Assembly: GCA_027458945.1 (NCBI GenBank) | Contig: DAIDOU010000013.1 | Coordinates: 1-5,671, forward strand | Length of the DNA: 5,671 bases | Direction of reading: 5' to 3' | Source of the DNA: Acidobacteriota bacterium | Lineage (GTDB): Bacteria; Acidobacteriota; Thermoanaerobaculia; Thermoanaerobaculales; Thermoanaerobaculaceae | In this document: piece by piece, positions 5,280 through 5,671 of the stretch | Layout of the letters: each line of letters opens with the position of its first letter | Position numbering within the stretch: position 1 is the first letter of the stretch | The notes under the pieces: model-generated | Database searches by the model: none | The model's input: only the letters and a program-made list of their open reading frames with translations | What the model was told of the DNA's origin: nothing | Program-made: the position numbers and the translations under genes

Positions 5280-5671
5280 ATGACCGGGAAACTTTCTCGT
5301 CTTTCAGTCCTGGGCGCGGCCGTGGGGCTGAGTCTTCTGTGCGATGCGGCCGCGTGGGCCGCGCCGGACACCCCCACGCTGACCCAGGTGGGTGCCACCG
5401 CGATCGTCTACAGGGGCGACCAGATCGACGTCGCACTCTCCTACCGCTACGCCAAGCTGAACCCCGAGGGGCGTTGGCTCCTGCTCGACACCGCGATGAC
5501 CGCGGCGACGGGCCCGATCGAGGTGCCGCGCACCGCGATCTGGCTGCGGATCCCCGACGGCCGGGTGGTGCCGCTCGCGACCCAGGAGGAGTTCGGCCGC
5601 GACTACCCGCAGCTCGCGGCGATGATCGCGCGCGCCAACATCACCCGTGAGCCGCTCGGCTACCTCACCCC
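5280..5671 (+). CDS. Exported protein of unknown function (partial, 3' end off window)
   Basis: From ATG 5280 the frame stays open to the right edge, giving 130 residues. The first 28 residues look like a Sec signal peptide: a basic n-region (MTGKLSR), a hydrophobic core (LSVLGAAVGLSLLC) and an AWA-AP cleavage site after about residue 28. A lipoprotein reading (LSLLC) is less likely because the residues after the Cys are not typical and a clean AxA site follows. The mature part is soluble-looking, with GATAIVYRGDQIDVALSYRY early on, then IEVPRTAIWLRIPDGRVVPLATQEEF. I do not recognise the family. It would act in the periplasm or be secreted. It has a strong SD and a plausible sigma-54 promoter upstream, which would tie its expression to an activator-controlled condition. 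It is divergent from the D-serine dehydratase-like gene, separated by 249 nt. Confidence 0.8.
   Translation, partial: MTGKLSRLSVLGAAVGLSLLCDAAAWAAPDTPTLTQVGATAIVYRGDQIDVALSYRYAKLNPEGRWLLLDTAMTAATGPIEVPRTAIWLRIPDGRVVPLATQEEFGRDYPQLAAMIARANITREPLGYLT

Noticed and set aside
1..5671. CRISPR array, tRNA, rRNA, tRNA-Sec or phage genes.
   Set aside because: No regularly spaced direct repeats, cloverleaf sequences, rRNA motifs or phage-type genes were seen on either strand.

Overview
The window is GC-rich (roughly 70% by eye) bacterial chromosomal DNA with densely packed genes, GTG as well as ATG starts, and strong G/C preference at third codon positions. It suggests a high-GC, selenocysteine-using bacterium. 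A deltaproteobacterium-like or related lineage (Myxococcota, Desulfobacterota, Binatota or Methylomirabilota/Rokubacteria) would fit the gene content, but this is an impression and not a phylogenetic result.

Layout: (1) 1-500, minus strand, is the N-terminal part of an S1-domain RNA-binding protein (ribosomal protein S1-like) that runs off the left edge. (2) 501-787 is a divergent intergenic region with a possible promoter for the S1 gene, GC-rich hairpins and a possible alternative start for the next gene. (3) 788-1390, plus strand, is an AhpC/Prx1-type peroxiredoxin whose peroxidatic cysteine codon is replaced by an in-frame TGA at 929-931. A perfect 7-bp hairpin with a GGUC loop starts 10 nt downstream, exactly what a bacterial selenocysteine insertion element (SECIS) should look like. 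This is a selenoprotein peroxiredoxin (PrxU type), not a pseudogene. (4) 1423-2379, plus strand, is a DUF523-DUF1722 fusion protein. DUF523 is the family of the [4Fe-4S] thiouracil desulfidase TudS. (5) 2429-3712, plus strand, is an integral membrane MgtC/SapB-DUF4010 protein. The last three genes lie 32 and 49 nt apart on one strand and may form an operon.

(6) 3709-3892 is a 184-bp imperfect palindrome with perfect 21-bp ends. It sits between two convergent genes and supplies the stop codon of the upstream one. It looks like a MITE-type element flanked by TA and could also act as a two-way transcription terminator. (7) 3906-5030, minus strand, is a fold-type III PLP enzyme of the eukaryotic-type D-serine dehydratase / D-threonine aldolase family. 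(8) 5031-5279 is a divergent intergenic region with a hairpin and a near-consensus sigma-54 (-24/-12) promoter. (9) 5280-5671, plus strand, is the start of a secreted protein of unknown function that runs off the right edge.

The most notable item is the selenoperoxiredoxin. It has selenocysteine in place of the peroxidatic cysteine and threonine in place of the AhpC resolving cysteine, so it should work by a 1-Sec mechanism that depends on an outside thiol. The machinery genes it needs (selA, selB, selC, selD) are not in this window.
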